From positions 1 to 63,760 of the forward strand of contig CAZUMW010000025.1 in the NCBI GenBank assembly GCA_964621615.1: 63,760 bases of DNA, read 5' to 3'. The number at the start of each line of letters is the position of its first letter. Position 1 is the stretch's first letter. The notes under the pieces were generated by a model. The model did no database searches. It saw nothing but the letters and a program-made list of their open reading frames with translations, and was not told where the DNA came from. This DNA is from CAZUMW01 sp964621615 (lineage in GTDB: Bacteria; Desulfobacterota; WTBG01; CAIYCZ01; CAIRTM01). The translations under genes were made by a program, and so were the position numbers. This document shows, piece after piece, positions 63,434 through 63,760 of the stretch.

Positions 63434-63760
63434 TGTTTTTGTCTCCTGTAAGCCGTTTCAGCAAATTGTCGGCGTTTTGGATGTTCAAAACCGTTTTTTC
63501 CGACACTGTTTTCAACGGTGCGTCGGGCTGGTTCAAATACGACTCGAATTTTGAGCCGTATAAGGTGACCGGTCGAAGATATTTTCTAAATTCCGGGCTA
63601 TGCAGCCAATCGGCCACTTTTACCTGATGGACCGTTTTGAAATTTTCAAGTGTGAACCCTTCTTTAAATCGTGCCTCGATCAGTGCCCGGGTCTTTCGAT
63701 TTTTTGTAAGCGATCCATAAACCCCATCTTCACAAGATAGTCCCGCCATGGCATAGTGAT
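63426..63760 (-). CDS. Phage replisome organiser C-terminal region (Phg_2220_C-like), partial
   Basis: The frame is open to the window edge, so the 5-prime end is probably missing. An in-window ATG at 63749 gives 107 residues. They match the conserved C-terminal domain of phage replication proteins: ALIEARFKEGFTLENFKTVH, KVADWLHSPEFRKYLRP and LYGSKFESYLNQ. The missing N-terminus would normally bind the replication origin. It overlaps the DUF6475-like gene by 8 bp. Confidence 0.75.
   Translation of the reverse strand, partial: HYAMAGLSCEDGVYGSLTKNRKTRALIEARFKEGFTLENFKTVHQVKVADWLHSPEFRKYLRPVTLYGSKFESYLNQPDAPLKTVSEKTVLNIQNADNLLKRLTGDKNNV

Noticed and set aside
1..63760. CRISPR array
   Set aside because: No regularly spaced direct repeats of 20-40 bp with unique spacers were seen; only the two-copy 16-mer at the left edge.

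Overview
The window looks like chromosomal DNA from a Gram-negative bacterium, most likely a deltaproteobacterial/Desulfobacterota-type lineage. This is inferred from gene content only: a TonB-dependent receptor, a PagL-like lipid A deacylase, several hybrid histidine kinases, an NtrC-type regulator, RdgC, tRNAs with encoded CCA, and a probable selenoprotein. No marker gene in the window fixes the taxon.

Layout. 0.1-5.2 kb: a plus-strand operon of TonB-dependent receptor, YfiR-like periplasmic protein and hybrid histidine kinase. 5.4-9.5 kb: a minus-strand disaccharide pair, a GH65 phosphorylase and a beta-phosphoglucomutase/trehalose-phosphatase fusion. 10-14.3 kb: a flavin-binding-fold protein, a hotdog thioesterase, a secreted FG-GAP protein with a TetR regulator, and a cold-shock protein. 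14.7-21.6 kb: lipoproteins, a doubled TIGR04076 protein, a PadR-like regulator, a secreted metallopeptidase with seven C-terminal repeats, a possible structured RNA and PagL. 22.3-30.4 kb: a metallophosphoesterase, a PstS-like binding protein, a large hybrid kinase, RdgC with a partner, and serS followed by two serine tRNAs. 31-38 kb: a multidomain adenylate cyclase, prepilin peptidase, a sensor kinase with an NtrC-like regulator, and a flavodoxin. 38.1-38.7 kb: a FrnE/DsbA-type oxidoreductase whose first catalytic cysteine is encoded by in-frame TGA with a SECIS-like hairpin. 39-46.4 kb: a papain-like protease with a seven-repeat propeller, a Pif1-like helicase with a C-terminal WYL domain, MalQ, and a cation exchanger interrupted by TGA. 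46.5-50.6 kb: a three-part acyl-activating/ACP/acyltransferase protein and an MFS transporter. 50.7-58.3 kb: a minus-strand group with a PHP phosphoesterase, an alkaline-phosphatase-superfamily enzyme, an SLC13 permease, ATP sulfurylase, APS kinase, RibF and a thioesterase. 58.4-63.8 kb: tRNA-Leu(CAG) with an integrated phage-like element (integrase, excisionase-like protein, terminase large and small subunits, replication genes) that runs off the right edge.

How genes may work together. The GH65 phosphorylase, the PGM/OtsB fusion and MalQ indicate trehalose/maltose-type glucan metabolism. The SLC13 permease, Sat and CysC would import and activate sulfate to PAPS, and the PHP protein of the TrpH/YciV type could recycle the pAp left after PAPS is used. 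Prepilin peptidase, the PilS/PilR-like pair and the cyclase suggest a pilus or secretion regulatory block.

Non-coding structure. Four loci share GTGTCCA(A/C)AATAA terminal inverted repeats: two roughly 274-bp copies, one 40-bp minimal copy, and one short copy split by a separate hairpin-rich insert. This looks like a MITE family. There is also a dispersed palindromic repeat near 9.88 kb and a promoter-linked RNA candidate near 20.6 kb.
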